NCBI GenBank assembly: GCA_016785225.1
Contig: JAFBJZ010000952.1
Span: 4,402,001-4,466,000, forward strand
Length of the DNA: 64,000 bases
Origin: Psettodes erumei
Taxonomy: Eukaryota > Chordata > Actinopteri > Pleuronectiformes > Psettodidae
Direction: 5' to 3'
Positions 34,969 through 48,342 of the stretch are shown piece after piece; position 1 is the stretch's first letter, and every line of letters begins with the position of its first letter. Below the pieces are notes generated by a model. That model was not told where the DNA came from. It was given only the letters and a program-made list of their open reading frames with translations, and made no database searches. A program made the position numbers and the translations under genes.

Positions 34969-37089
34969 CGACTTCCTGACCCCATGACATAATTAGGGCA
35001 GCTGAGAGCACTCAATGAACAAACACAATTTTGAACCTTGTTTGAGCCATATGCATTATGATATTCCCAAAGAGTGAAGCTCATGTCCTAATTCTGTCCT
35101 CCACAAAGGAGACGGGCTACTCCTGACTCGTTTGCACTACATTTTACCTATGCAGTCCACAAGTTCTCGCTGGTAGAAAGAGTGGTACCTTGATGTAAAA
35201 TTCATTATGGGGAATTCATTGTGGGTGCCAGTTCTTACATATAAAGCAGGGGTTTTAAGTTGGGCAAAAAGTTAAATAACATATAGAGAATATATAAGAA
35301 TGCATGAGATCACTATCACGACAGTCTGTGCTTTAGTGTAAACACCAAGGATATTCAAAATTAAATTAACAACAACAAATATTATTTCCATATTGGAAGA
35401 ACTTTTAGACTTGAAAAACTTGGAGAAGGCACTCATGATGGTTTTTGAAGGGATGGTATAAAGCCTGGCTTTTATGTTCACCTCTCTCAGAAAATACATA
35501 ATATTTGCAACCAGCTGGCCGCACTGTTACAGACTGAAGGACCTGTCAATCACACATCTGAACAACACAATCTGCCCTTATGCATTTTGTTGTGATTTTG
35601 AGTGGGGGGAAATAATGATTTCCATATGTATGACAATGTATTTTAAGAATCCCTCAGTCCATAAAAACCTTGGGCTACTGTGATCAAGTAAAGAAAGTAG
35701 TCAGTCTACAGGTACAGTACGTGAGGTCCTCAGAATCAGTGAGGTAATTAGAATGATAGAGGTGTAATTTCTCCAATCTTAACAGGTGCAAGAAAGCTAG
35801 CTGGAGAGTCTGGTGGATGTCAATCAAACAGTCCGTAAACACACCCACACAGAGCTGAGAGAGGGCCTTCTCTGCCAGAATAAGTGAAATCCCCTGTGTG
35901 GGCGTACCACAGGCATGCAGGGCCTTTCACTGCACACTATATTTCATATTTTCATTTAGTGGATTGAAAACATGAGTGAGAGCTTTGGCACACTGGAGGA
36001 AGAGCCTGAAAATAGTTCCCGTTTTACTTCTCACTGAACTGATTTTGAAATGAGAATTGACTCAGAAAAAAGAGAGAAAATCCCAATTGCATCATGAGCT
36101 TCTCAGAGTCTCCTGCCCATAGTGATTATAGCATCTCTCTAGACTGATAATCAGGCTGAATTGCCGTTTTATCGCCTGCCATTATGTCAGCTGATTTCTG
36201 GCTGTGAATTACCCTTACCAGTCGGGAATGAGTATCTCTGTCCTGCTAATGTCATTTTCAGCAGACACCAAAAACACAGGCTGACTTAGGAGTTGTTACT
36301 TCTGCAAATCAGCTTACAACAGCCTGTACATCCTCACATTTCTTTGTTGCTATCTTTCTGGTTTGTGGCTAAATGGCTTGCTAGTTCAGAAGAGCCTTCA
36401 GTGTCACTGAACTCAAAACCAGACCTAATAATTATCTTACCCTCTACCATAATTTATCTTTCAAATAATAATGTTCCTATTAAAGTGTTCTTTTTTTTTT
36501 TTTTACAACTTTATCATCAATAAAGTCCGAAATTTTTCAGAACCAATGCATTGGGGTTTCAATATCTTCTGAATGAAACAAGTTTTAAAACAAGACATGT
36601 GACATTGTGTGTCATGTAGCTATTGTGAACCTAAGCTAAGTTTTCCCTGTCCCTTCAATAAAGTCCCAGTTTTCTTGGAGCGAAATCAAGTGGGCATTAG
36701 TGGAACTTAATTTATGAAATGGTTGTCCTTGACTCTAAAATGTTTGCACACAGTAAAGCATACAGTATATACAGTCCACATTATCATTTAGACCCTGTCC
36801 TGCGACTCCGACATAAGAATGTAGACATGTAAAAAAATACCAAAAGGGAATTACAAGGTGTATGTATGAAGGAGGCGAGGCTCTGACATCGTCTCTTATG
36901 TGAACATGTAATGCGTCAAAAAGAGGGCTCAGTTGTGAGAAAATGCTTTCACTTCACTTTATCTGCGTCTTCACTGACCTGACAGGCTGAGCTGAGGAAA
37001 ATGCCCCCGGCTTTGATGGCACCAATAGGCTATGGTGCTGGGGTTCACGCTGTGTGTGCATGTCTGTGTTTTTGTAACCTAGCAGTTAT

Positions 37090-37127
37090 TTAAAAAAAAG
37101 AAAAGAAAAAAAGAAAGAAAGAGAAGG
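37090..37127. repeat. Purine (A/G) simple repeat
   Basis: A-rich tract with AAAG and AAAAAG units. Confidence 0.8.
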
Positions 37128-38404
37128 CAAATAAGTGTTGTACCCACTGGTAGGCTGAACCATGCTGTAATGGCAGAAGTATTCCCTAAGTGAGTCTGTA
37201 TAATCAATGGAGGCATCACAGATGTGAAAGAAGAAAGCCTGTTTCTTTTAATGGCAGGGCCAATGAGCTGTGTTACAGACATGCTGCAATATAGATGAGA
37301 CATGCAAAGCCTTTCCTCCATTCTAAACCACTATCACAGCTTCTCTTTCCAGACCCTGCTCTGCTCAGCTCCCCTCATCATACTCACATCTTCACGCAAT
37401 TCTAGGAAATACATATGTAACTATAAGGCTTGCCTGGCGATATACAGAATATCAGTGGGATACACGTGAAGCCTCTGAGTGTGCGTATGAATGAGAACAT
37501 TATGGCACCGGTCCATTGCCTACCACACAGTGATGAGCAAGGCTAGCAAGGGGGCATTTCATGAAGACTGAAGCACCAAATGGTTTTTGTCGAACGGACA
37601 GAAAATAGTGGTTGTCAATTTGGCCTCAACAAAGCAATCTACTGTCAGAGAAGTCGCAGTGGATGGTTTTCTTACACTGTCCTGTCAGCACTTAAAGAAC
37701 ACTAATACTTTCATCCATAAAAACAGATTTGGATCAATATTTTTTAAAAACATATTAAACCACTGACTCAGACAATAAACATATATCCTCAGGATAAAAA
37801 CTGAATCACCACATTCAGCCATAACCATGTAGCATGCTTCATTACATCTCTGCACATTTACAGCTCCCTCAGTGATTATCTGCCATTGATTGCGTGGTAG
37901 ATTGTGTGGTGTGCGGGTTCTTTCTCTTGGTTTGGTTTACATAATTACATTATGTAGGACATGGGCAGCCAGAAGCGCTTTTTCTCTTTGGAACACTTCA
38001 GACAGTGAATGGAGCAGATCTATTTCAGGAAGTGGGTTACTGGTGAGGGGAAGAGGCTTGATTTGGAGAATAAACACATATTTTACACATTAGGATATTT
38101 GTTATTTCACCATGCAGCCCCTGGTGTCCCCTCACTCTGTAGATGCTGAGATAAAGCATATCAGGCTCATCTCAGCCCGCATAAGAGTGTTACACTGTGT
38201 GCACTGTATGTTTACCACTGTAATGTATATGTCATACATTGTGCTCAGACTCATGTGGAGGATGGTTTAGTAGTGTGCAGTGCAAACAAGTTGTTTCCAC
38301 TCATCATAGCTCCATTTTTGTTGTTCAACATTAGCAGTATTAAGAAACAAAGGGTAGCTGTGCATTTGCAAACTTACTTTTATTTTTGAGTGAGATGAGA
38401 AGGC

Positions 38405-38480
38405 TGAACATCTGGTGGCCAGTCATGATTAGCCTAGCTTAGCTTAAAGAGTGCTAGCCTGGCTCTGTTCAATGTGAAAT
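38405..38480 (-). repeat. Dispersed repeat family C, minus-strand copy
   Basis: Contains GATTAGCCTAGCTTAGC (38427-38443), then CTAGCCTGGCTCTGTTCAA. It reads as the reverse of the copy at 38735-38860, with an internal deletion. Recognised as a common teleost repeat. Confidence 0.65.
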
Positions 38481-38552
38481 ATATTGATATTGAGGCGTGA
38501 GATATTTTGAATCTCATTTATTTAAATTCACCATTATCAGAAATGTAAAGCC

Positions 38553-38720
38553 AGTGGTGGAAGAATTACTCAGACCCTTTCATTGAGAAAAAGTACCAGT
38601 ACCAACATATAAAAAGACTCTATTACAATTGAAAGACCTGCATTTAAAATCCTGTTCAAGTAAATCAACATAGGTATCAGTTAAATGTACTTTAAATATC
38701 ATATTTAAATGTACTCACGT
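38553..38720 (+). repeat. Dispersed repeat family D, copy 1
   Basis: Begins AGTGGTGGAAGAATTACTCA and continues with AAAGTACCAGTACCAACAT and GACCTGCATTTAAAATCCTG. A second copy is at 47758-48025. I recognise this as a frequent teleost element usually read as AGTGGTGGAAGAAGTATTCA. Confidence 0.7.
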
Positions 38721-38734
38721 GTTGGTAGGTAGTT

Positions 38735-38860
38735 TTTAATTGTGGACACAGTCAGGCTTACAGTTTCCCCTTGATCCCAGTTTTTATGCTAAGCTAGGCT
38801 AATCAGGTCCAGACTTCAGCTTTGTACATACAGAAATAGGATTTATATTGATCTTTTTCT
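38735..38860 (+). repeat. Dispersed repeat family C, plus-strand copy
   Basis: Contains CACAGTCAGGCTTACAGTTT, then ATGCTAAGCTAGGCTAATCA and TTCAGCTTTGTACATACAG. The 17-bp stretch at 38788-38804 is the exact reverse complement of 38427-38443. Confidence 0.7.
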
Positions 38861-41800
38861 TTGGACAAAAAGCAAATATAATTTTCTAAAGCAAAATGGT
38901 TTTTCAAAATGTAAAAAACAAACAAACTCGCACTCCAGTTTAATCAAGCCAAGTAACCATCAAAATGAACAAAAATTATGTTGAGACTGAAGTCCTCATG
39001 ATGTAAAATCCAAATAATCTGCATGCATTAATTCAGTCATAGCATTCTTAATGTGCTGCTGAAGTATAATTGGACTTGTCCTTGAAACCCACTTACTGTG
39101 AATTGATAAAGTGTATTCTTTTTTATTCCTCACTCAAAGAGCCTCCCATGCAATTGTACTGTGGGCTAAGACCTGATTTCCATTTCCATCGCACGATAAC
39201 AGCCTCGCCTCACTCTTGCCGAGCGACAGACGAGGATAAAAGCAAAATCAAAGCCACTCAAAAACAATTTGACAAGCTAATGGAGTTGAGGGGCTCATGT
39301 CCTACTCCCAGATTTCTTTTACATGACATCATGTGCAGCTGTACACAAATCCCACAGTTAACCACTTTGGTGGTGGTGCGGTGTTCTGCACTGGATAATG
39401 CTTATTAATACATGTTACTTAAATCATAATTTATAGACTCTCTTTGATGTACCAAGGTACAGGTACATGTTTAAAAAAGTCCTTTGAAGACAGATTCTCC
39501 AACATTCCCCCAGTGTGCATGCCAGCAATGGAGAGCAGAAACACTGAGGAAGGGAGGGGTACAGCTACAGTGCAGACTCAGTAATGTGGCTCAACTCCCA
39601 TCTATCCCTGCTCTGGCTCTGGCTCTCTTCACGAAAGAACAACCAGGCCTCATATGTCTCTGTCAGCAGTGGCATGAATCCAATATGTATAGCAATGAGA
39701 GACTTTGTTCAAACAGATTATTTGGCATTGGATAACAAGGAGAAAGGCTGTGATTGCACATGTATATGAGTGTGTCACTGCTCTTTTACACAGAGGGAAA
39801 AAACCTTATATTTATTTACTCATATTTAGAGGAATAAAAAACCTGCACGAACAAGAGGCAGGAAAAGAGCATCTAAGCTTTACTTAAAGGGGGTGGTTTC
39901 CTTATAGGACATACTGTTGTTGTATATGCCCCACAGCTAACTAAAAGACTGCTTAATCCAGAGCAGAATCCTTTTTGCTGATCCTTTTGTTTTTGAACAA
40001 ATAATTGTGTTCACCTACCCAACGCCTTAGGGAGGGAAGGAAGAAAAGATGGAGGGGGAGCCCCGTCAGTATAACTGGAACTATAACAGGATACAGCAAT
40101 ATCATCACCATCGCTAGTTGTCAGTTGCCGATGCAGATGCAGACAAATAAAGATATACAGACAAAAGCAATGCATGAACATTTCCATTAATTTTGTCTTG
40201 TCCTATGCCCCACTGAACATAAAATAATATGAATCTCAACTCAAAACTCACAAATTAAATTCAACATCTATAGTGTAGTCTGTAAGTATTGGGAAGGTGT
40301 TGTAGTATTTTTTTCATTCATGGTTTAGCAGATTGGATTTAAAATGAAATAGCATTAAGGTCAAGTCACAACTTCTACATGGTTCATCATGTGAATCTAA
40401 ATGCCCCCAACTCACAGTCATTAATCCAGTAGCACACAGCCAAAAAATCTGTCCTAATACTGTATGTGAATGCAGGTATGGTAATCAGAGTCTGGATATG
40501 AAGAAAAATGTCCTTAAGGCCTGTGAAAACTCATATTATTGAGCATTTCACTGCCGACATTTTATGGAATTTAAATGTGCCTTTTCAGCTCTGGTATTTT
40601 CTTAATGCAGCCATATCTAATTTCAGAGCCTGGATCCTCAGCAGATTGCATTTCTAATGTTTGTTTCTGTTAGGAGGGGACACAGACGCTGTGCTATTTC
40701 CATTAATCTGGTGTACCAGCATTCATATGTCTGTAATATGTTGACATGAAACTCATACCCTACGTTTGTATGCCATGAAATTTACAATCATCCATTACCT
40801 ATCCATTTTCTGTACTATCCATACTAAATATTTCTGCGATGAATTTGAAAATGATTGATTGATGAGTAGCACCACAGCTTTTGTTTCTGTGAAGCTCATT
40901 TGAAAAGGTGGTACAGGCTTGCTGTGACTTTCAGGACTCTCCTGACCTGCAAACACAGGAGCTTTGGGTTGGACCATCTGAGTCGGACACAACACCATGC
41001 CATGGCCGTTGACCTGTGAGCCACTTTTTTTGCACTGTGGCGTGCAGACACGGTAAATGCCTTGAAGATATTTTCTTGTGGCTCCTTTGATTTCTCGCTT
41101 GCGCTCATTTGGAACCTGCGCTCCTGCTGCTGCTGGCACGACCAGGTGCAACAGCTCTCAGTTGTTTTCTTCTCACTGTTTCTCAACTGCTGTTAGACTG
41201 TTAGACTCAAACAGGAGGAACAGGCATAGATTTAAAATGTTTCTCGATTGTTCTAATTTTTTCTGTGAATAGCGAGCAGACACAACACTGATAAAAATAA
41301 GTAACGTATACATAATTAATTTATGCATTACACTTTATACGGTAGTTAAGATAACAACGTGCTGCCTGTGCAACTCTACCCACATGCAGCAGCTCCTATC
41401 ATCACATTAATGTGGTTGAGAGCAGACAAACTATTTTAGTTTGGCTTCAAAACTTTCTCCCATTGTTTCAGCTGCTGAGTTTCACCACCCTGACCATTTA
41501 TAAGCCTATTTGCATATTGCAAACACAAAGCACACATTTTTTGGGGGGAAAGGTACAACCAGTGCTCCAAACAACACAGGGTGTGCAAGATAGCCACTAT
41601 CACCACACAGCTTTAGGAAGGACACAATAATTCAAATATTTAATTTCAGTAAAAGAGAAATTAAACTAAAGACAAAACCAAATGCTACAAAACCCAAAAG
41701 GGGTGAAGTCAGGGAAGAGATGAAGCTTGGCTGACTGCCACAAGCTTATATGGAGGGTAATCAGTCAGCCAGTCCAGGTGAAGTGAAGCTCCCTGACCGC

Positions 41801-44739
41801 CTGTCAACACCCTCCAGCCTCTTGCAGGGAGAGGCCGAGTAGTCCTGTCCAGAGAGCGTCATTACACCATCATGCACACAAGAAGAAAATAAAAAAGCAA
41901 CAACCAAAGCCCCGCATTAACACCATTCTCACGTGGCTGCCGTCTCAGAGGTTTGTTGATTGACAGCCCATCAGAATGTAAGTGCTGGGATCCAGTGCAG
42001 CCAAAGAGGAACAATAGATGCAAAAGTCGTCTCCGAGTGCTATCAAGCATCCGCTTTTATGGCTTGTGTGTTAGCTTTGCTCTTTTACCCTTATCCATAC
42101 TGTAAAGATTACTGTCCGTGATGGGCTGTTAAAAACTCCAGGACGTGCTGGGAAGTGAGTTTTTAAATCTACAGATCTCAGCTCCATGTCAAGTCATTAC
42201 TGAGCCACTGGAAGTGAGTGATCCACAACCCTATCTACCCCTCATAAATATGTTATGGCCACTTTGTGTCACAGGACAGTAAAATTCTTACTTATTGCTC
42301 CTTTTAAATTAAAATATCTATTGAACTTCTAATTTGAAGCCACCAGCCAGGCAATTTCAGTGTATGATTGACAGCAAATATTACCTCAGCAGCACAACAC
42401 TTTAGAGGCAATAAGGATTTTCAGAGCGGGGTCAGACGACAGAGGAGACTATTTATTTATTTATTCATTTATTTGAGCGGGAGTACATCAAAGTTTGATG
42501 AGAGATTTTGTTTCTGATGCACTTCTCCCAGCTCCCGGTTTTTGTGTCGCACCAGTGCACATGGTGGAGCTCCCTCGGTAGATGATCTAGTGTAACACTT
42601 AAACGTCGACCGACTGCTTTTATAACCACATTCATCATGGCTGCTCTGCGTGAGCGGCCTCAGCCGCTCGTGGAAGGGAAGAGCTCAGCGGGGCTTTTCT
42701 TGAATTAAGACCCGAGCAGAGCAGAGGCCAGTCAATAGCACATCCTGCTGCCTCGCATGATTTCTCACTTTCACCTTGCTATAAAGTTTTGCTGTGCAGT
42801 CCGACATGAGATCGTCTCACATTCCTCATATTAAGCGTACCCAGTATTTAAGTGATTACTGTACTTGCTGGATTCAGAACTAGACAACACAGCACACTAT
42901 TGTATATAAATCACTGTTTCTCCATAGAGGGCCTTCTTCATAGTTAGGTCTATGCCATGTCTGTCCCGTTTCCTGAGGAAGAGGTACAGCATGAGAAGCG
43001 GAAAAGGGAACCTCGGGAGAGATAACAGCATGTTTCATGTTTGGGTCTCTGGCCTGGAGTTCATGCACTTCCACTTACTGTATGCTATCCATCATTAAGT
43101 CTGTTTCCATCCACCTGCACATTAAAAAAATACAGCGGGAGTGGGAATATTGAAAAAGCAAACAAACAAACCAAACATACTAAACAAGATTTTACACTTG
43201 GCTGAGGTGGAGCAGTTGGTGTATCAATAAAAGCAAAAGGTGACAAAGTGCAATGGAAATAGATTTAGCAAATAGGTCATGATTTTCACATGCTTCAGGT
43301 GACTTATTTGTGACTGAAGCTTCTGCTCCACTGAAGACATTAAAAAAATGGCAGCAGGTGGAAACATCCTATCTGTGTGGAGCAATAACACGACTGGAAC
43401 ATGAAAGTGAAACAAAGTGAAACAAATTTTCACAATGTCTTCTACGTTCTTTGACAAATTCCTCTCTGCAGCTCAAGTGCATGATTCCGTGACGTACTGT
43501 ACCCTGCTCATAACCAACAGTATGTCACACACCTCTGACTGGTTTGAAACAGCATTTGAGGAACAAATGGCATGTTTCAAGCATTTTCAGATGCACACTC
43601 ACTGGCACAGAGGTGTAATACATTGTTTGTGTGCTACATGCAGTATCATAGCGAGGGTTAGTGCTTGCCATTTTCTACCATTGTCTCTCCCTATTCTCTT
43701 CTGTTTTCAGCCACCTCTGCAGCCCTCTCACCCTGAGAGTGACCAGAGATGCCCAAATCCCTGCCTGCGACCACTGCCTCCATTTGTTGCATGTGAACTG
43801 AATCCTGCCTACCTCCAACAAGATTTCACCACAACCAGGTAGCAGACAGAGGCACTTAATCTGATCTGTGTGGAGTCAAAACCTCAGCTGCGTGATTGGC
43901 ACCTCATTTATTCAGACTAATGGAAGGAGGCGGGCCCTCAGGTGAAGGGAACCACGCAGAGTGCACAGTGTGAGTGACGGGCCCGCTACGTTATTGGAGA
44001 CAGTCCCCAGGCCTCCGTTTTGTTGTACAGCTGACACCTGCTCCAACATGTTGGAATTAAAAGTATCAGAACTAACAGCTTCTTAGTTGGGTGGAGTTAC
44101 TTTATATGAGGTGTCGCATTGGCCTTCTTTTGTTGTCAGCGCTAAGCTCTTTGAAAGTGGGTTAAAGAGTAGGCTAAAAGAAATAAATCTACTGGGAGTT
44201 GTTAAAGATGTGAGCTAAACTATTAAAAATGTGTAGCATCCAACCCTAGCATGAATTTCGAGGGGAGGAAAGTTTTGTAATGTATTACAGGAGGATGTAG
44301 GCTGTTAAAGAAGGGCAATATATTAACTACTTGTTAACTGTAGTAACAGTTTCATATTTCAAAGCATAAGTGCACTTACAAGGTAATTCTAGGTTATTAC
44401 AACTGGACTCCTATTTCAGAAGCGACTCGCTGAGTCAGTTGCTGAGACCTAAGACATGAGCAATCAAATCGACGACCAGCAGGTTTTATGGTGGTATAAA
44501 CTGTGAAAATAATACCCAAAATATATTAAAGTAGAATTTTCCTTTAATTCAGTAACAATTCCTGACAGAAAAGGTATTTACAACTTTAAAGATATCTGAT
44601 TTGACACTGGAGCTGTTTGTATTTATTCAGTGAACAAGCAGTGGATAGGCCACAAGCAGAGCATCTGTAGTCTCATGAATAATGCATGACCCGAACCAAT
44701 ATGAAAATGCTAGCGATGTGGCACCAGGGATGGCTATGA
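38861..44739. other. Gene-free region
   Basis: No supported exon. The best-looking ORF, 43417-43842 (141 codons), has low-complexity, unconserved-looking content and no family match. An ATTT microsatellite lies at 42452-42475. The GC-richer unique segment 42500-42760 has no coding features. Confidence 0.5.
42452..42475. repeat. (ATTT)n microsatellite
   Basis: TATTTATTTATTTATTCATT with one interruption. Confidence 0.85.
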
Positions 44740-44850
44740 CAGATGGCAGACGGTCAGTCTGTCCACCATTTTGCTCCATATTGAAATATCTCAACCACTA
44801 TTTGGATGGATTGCCATGAAATTTGGTACAGACACTGACGGTGCACAGAG
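44740..44850 (-). repeat. Dispersed repeat family B, copy 3 (minus strand)
   Basis: Reads on the + strand as GTCAGTCTGTCCACCATTTT, TTGAAATATCTCAACCACTA, TTTGGATGGATTGCCATGAA and ATTTGGTACAGACACTGACG. This is the reverse complement of the family's conserved 3' portion and the least diverged copy of that part in the window. Confidence 0.7.
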
Positions 44851-45388
44851 GACGACTCCAGGAACATCTGGTGGGCATTTGGAGGATGAAAGATTACTGC
44901 ACCAGAGGGACACAAGGCAGGAGGGGACAGCAGGTCCAGAAAAGGGGACAAAAGAGATGGATTGTGACAGCAATGTCTTGTGATTTTCTGCTGATGTAGT
45001 TTAGTTTCTCATCTCTTTTCATATTGGAACATTGCAGTTATGACTGATACGTCCATAGAAAGTTAATTCATGGGAAGTGAAAATCACCTCCTTCTCTGAA
45101 ATCGCAAAACACTTAATAAAATTGCATCATTTGGATTATGTTCACCATGTTTGATTTATGGATACTCAAAAGGGGAGTCGTCACAATGCAATTTGTTCCC
45201 TCTCTGAAAGAAGAAACAAAACTCACTTTGAGTTTGTTTTTCCAGAGGAAACTTTGACCTGTAGACAAAGAACAGACTTCCTTCTACAACAAAGCTGAAC
45301 TGCGACCAATTAGAGAGGGAAAGTTGCCACGAAGGAGTAAACACAGAGCTGCTGTTGAGCTAAATGACTGTAACAAAACGCATCAGTG

Positions 45389-45403
45389 CACACACACACA
45401 CAC
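45389..45403. repeat. (CA)n microsatellite
   Basis: Seven CA units, with shorter CACACA runs nearby at 45432 and 46068. Confidence 0.8.
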
Positions 45404-46714
45404 GCTGACACAGACGGGGCGGTGCATTTACACACACATACACAAAGCTGTTTTCTGCTCGGAAGTGTGGAGCAGCAGCTCTCGTTAGCTCAGTTTGTGT
45501 CAGTGTTCACATTTGTGAGCAGACACGTTCTTAAGTTCAGCCCGTTTTTGTGTGGAGGAGTTTCATCTCTTGGAACCACTGCCCATAAATTTATGCAGCA
45601 TTGATGGTCTGAGGTGCAAATGCCTGTCCTTAAAACTACTGACATATTCACTTACAGATCACTCTAAAAATCCCTAAAATATTACACACTGAATTCTGAA
45701 ACTGCTTTTGTATTTTTAAAAAACTATTGCTTTGTTACCACCAAATCAATCATGTTTGAACATACTCCTATCTAAAACTGTATATTGACCCCAATGCTAC
45801 TCTTAATACAGGAATTAACATGCTATCAAATGCAATGTGGGAAATTGTCAAAATAACCGCAGCAAATTCAAGAGTTTGCTTGAAGTGCTTCCCCATACGA
45901 TAGGCTGGAATCTCTCGTTTCACAAATGCTTCACCCAAACAGGCGCCACTGTTCAAAAGTTAAAAACCTTCTCTGACAGTTCACGCTTTATGTTGAAATT
46001 ACCTCTCGCTTTCATCCCCCTGTGCAATTTCAATCCTGTGGCTTCCCTGCTCGCGTGTGGCACAAACACACACACAAACACAATTTATGTATTTATTCAT
46101 TTCCTCCGCAGCTTGTTCAAAGCCATGTACACATCACCCTCTCTTGACGTTTGAAGCCTCAGGTTTTTAATTATTCATTCAGCTATATCTAAAGGAGATA
46201 TATTCCAGCACTTTTCTGCTGACGACCTGGGCTTAAAACAGAGTAAAACGGAGGACAATTTGATGGAGCAAACAACTCCTACAGGGGAAGTAATATCATT
46301 TCAGCAGCCGGGTCTCTTCACTCATCATCGTGAGTTTGAGCTCACTTTGACATGGTGGAATAAATCACTTCACCACGAGACAAACTCACTTTAGCTTACA
46401 GGACATGCTATATGCAGGAATCTTTTCATGAGTTTGTGGGTGATAAGTTCGTTCTACACAAGACACAGCAAAGATATGCCTCTACGGCCATCTGTGCTTT
46501 TCGATAACCACTTGAATTGCTTAAAGTGGGAGCGAGCGTGTACAGCACGCTGCAGATTAGCTGAAGGAACTGAGGTCAAAGTCCCCCCAGGATGAGTTAC
46601 ATATAGGCCACAGTGTGATAACACTTTAATGCCTCTTTTGGTCACTAATGGTCTCGAGCCTTTTAGATCACAGCCATAATTTTGTATTCGCCTGCAGTTT
46701 TTCAGTGCGGTCTG

Positions 46715-46910
46715 ACAATATGAGACACGTTTTTAGCCAGAAAGCTGCTAAAAGCTGAAGAGAGAGAATGATGCTTTGGTATATTATGTGAGCAACATGC
46801 AGGTGGGTAGTGTATAATCAGGTTATCAGAGTATTTTTGCTGAAATCGTATGAATGCTGATGATAAAAATGGATTCATGAGAGCAGTGACAGAGAACCAA
46901 AGCCCTCTAT
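46715..46910 (-). repeat. Dispersed repeat family A, copy 4 (minus strand)
   Basis: On the + strand: TTTTTAGCCAGAAAGCTGCT, GGTGGGTAGTGTATAATCAG, ATCAGAGTATTTTTGCTGAA, GAGAGCAGTGACAGAGAACC. This is the reverse complement of the landmarks of copies 1-3. Confidence 0.5.
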
Positions 46911-47303
46911 CCAAAACAATGAGCCAAAAGAGGCATTAACGCTCTGCAGATCTGAGGGGAAATGCAGAGTTGGGTGATAATTCTTTGAGAGCGTGGCACT
47001 ATGAGGGACACCTTTATAATCAAACATTGTTCAATATTAATACAAAAATATTGATTGGTGCAGCTTTAAAGTTGGAAAAGTTTTTAGCTCCCTCTGGATC
47101 CTGAATGTTCTCAGTTTAATGACAATCTGCATCATTGATGATAATTTTGGCATTTTGGCCTGATGGTAGTGAAGGTCAGCTCAGTGAGCGTTCCACACGG
47201 AAATTGTTCATCCTCTGGAGAGGATGAATGTGCTCAGTAAATGTAAAGGCAAGGCATTTATATTATTACACAAATTACATAAATCAGACCATATTTTTTC
47301 TTT

Positions 47304-47680
47304 CAGGGTCTGCTCAAGGCATAAAGACATAGGCGGTTGCCTAGGGCACAGAATACCTTAAGAATATATTAACATTATCAATGAAAACAGTTCAGTAACA
47401 ATCAGAAACATATTGTGCCCTTCAACTATCTGTTGACATGGTGTGCATTAAGTGGGGCATGATGGGTACAACTGTGCATCTCAGTCCAAGTCTGGGACAT
47501 AACACTGCCTGACTAATGGCAAATACTAGATTGGATCGGCCAGAGGGACACTTCAGTTAATATTAGCTCAAATAATTTCATGAGTGAAGAGTCCGAGCCT
47601 TCAGATGCACAAGGACAAAATGTGAAAAAAAAGAGTACGAAGAAAAGAAAATTCAAAATAGAGAGGTATGCCATCTGTTG
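47304..47680 (+). mobile_element. 5' end relic of a hAT-like transposon (possible)
   Basis: Starts CAGGGTCTGCTCAAGGCATA, then TAGGCGGTTGCCTAGGGCAC, which resembles the terminal region of fish hAT elements I remember. A short ORF from ATG 47580 encodes an acidic then lysine-rich peptide (SEESEPSDAQG, then KKKSTKKRKFKIER) and ends at GAGAG before GTATGC, like the first exon of such transposases. No catalytic region follows, so it is a fragment. Confidence 0.4.
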
Positions 47681-47757
47681 TTAACATGAAAATGAACTAT
47701 GAAAGCTGCTACAGTCTGAAAGAGTCTGAAGGTTATGAATCTGGATGGTAAGACAGC

Positions 47758-48025
47758 AGTGGTGGGAGAAGTATTTAGATCCTTTACTTAAGTAAAAGTT
47801 CCAACACAGCAATGTAGAAATACTCCTAAAAGTCCTGCATTCAAATTCCTGTTTAAGAATACTATGTAATATAGGAAAAATAGGATTATCAAAAGTAAGT
47901 AATCAAACAGAAAAGTGTTCCCTGTCACTGCCTGTTTTACTATTATATATGATGGATAATTATAGATGATTGGATTACTATCATTGCTGTATTAACATGT
48001 ATGTTGCATTTTTACTGCTGTAGAT
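47758..48025 (+). repeat. Dispersed repeat family D, copy 2
   Basis: Begins AGTGGTGGGAGAAGTATTTA and continues CCTTTACTTAAGTAAAAGTT, AAGTCCTGCATTCAAATTCC, then TGCTGTATTAACATGTATG and TTTTTACTGCTGTAG. Longer than copy 1; 3' end approximate. Confidence 0.75.
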
Positions 48026-48342
48026 TTTTCTGAAGATTCAGAAAACAGTCTTGGTTCAACTCTGTGAAAAAGCATTTTCCAGATAATCCGAGAGAATTTT
48101 TTAGGTTATTTATTTTAAGAAGTAGGAGAATTCTCTTGAGCCCATAAAGGAGCACTTGATCCCTCAGTTTATCGAAAGCATTTAAAATCAACACTTTGGA
48201 GATGGTTTTCAATGAACAGGAAGATTATGAAATACTGTAATCTGAGGCACCAAATCCTAATCTTGCTGAGTCCAAAATGGTTAGAGTTGACCTTGTTTTT
48301 CTATGTATCTATGAAGATTCTCAGTCATGCAGGTCACGGTCA

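Larger units (their letters stand above)
33471..38400. other. Gene-free region
   Basis: Only short unsupported ORFs. It contains a possible 94-bp hAT-like MITE (34875-34968), T runs (36488-36504) and a purine tract (37090-37127). A GC-richer unique stretch at about 34100-34330 has no coding features. Confidence 0.5.
44851..47303. other. Gene-free region
   Basis: No supported coding sequence. Contains an (AC)n run at 45389-45403 and repeat family A copy 4 at 46715-46910. Confidence 0.5.

Noticed and set aside
43417..43842. 141-codon + strand ORF with a pyrimidine-rich TTTTCAG before its second half
   Set aside because: No domain, biased composition, no partner exon; reads like chance open frame.
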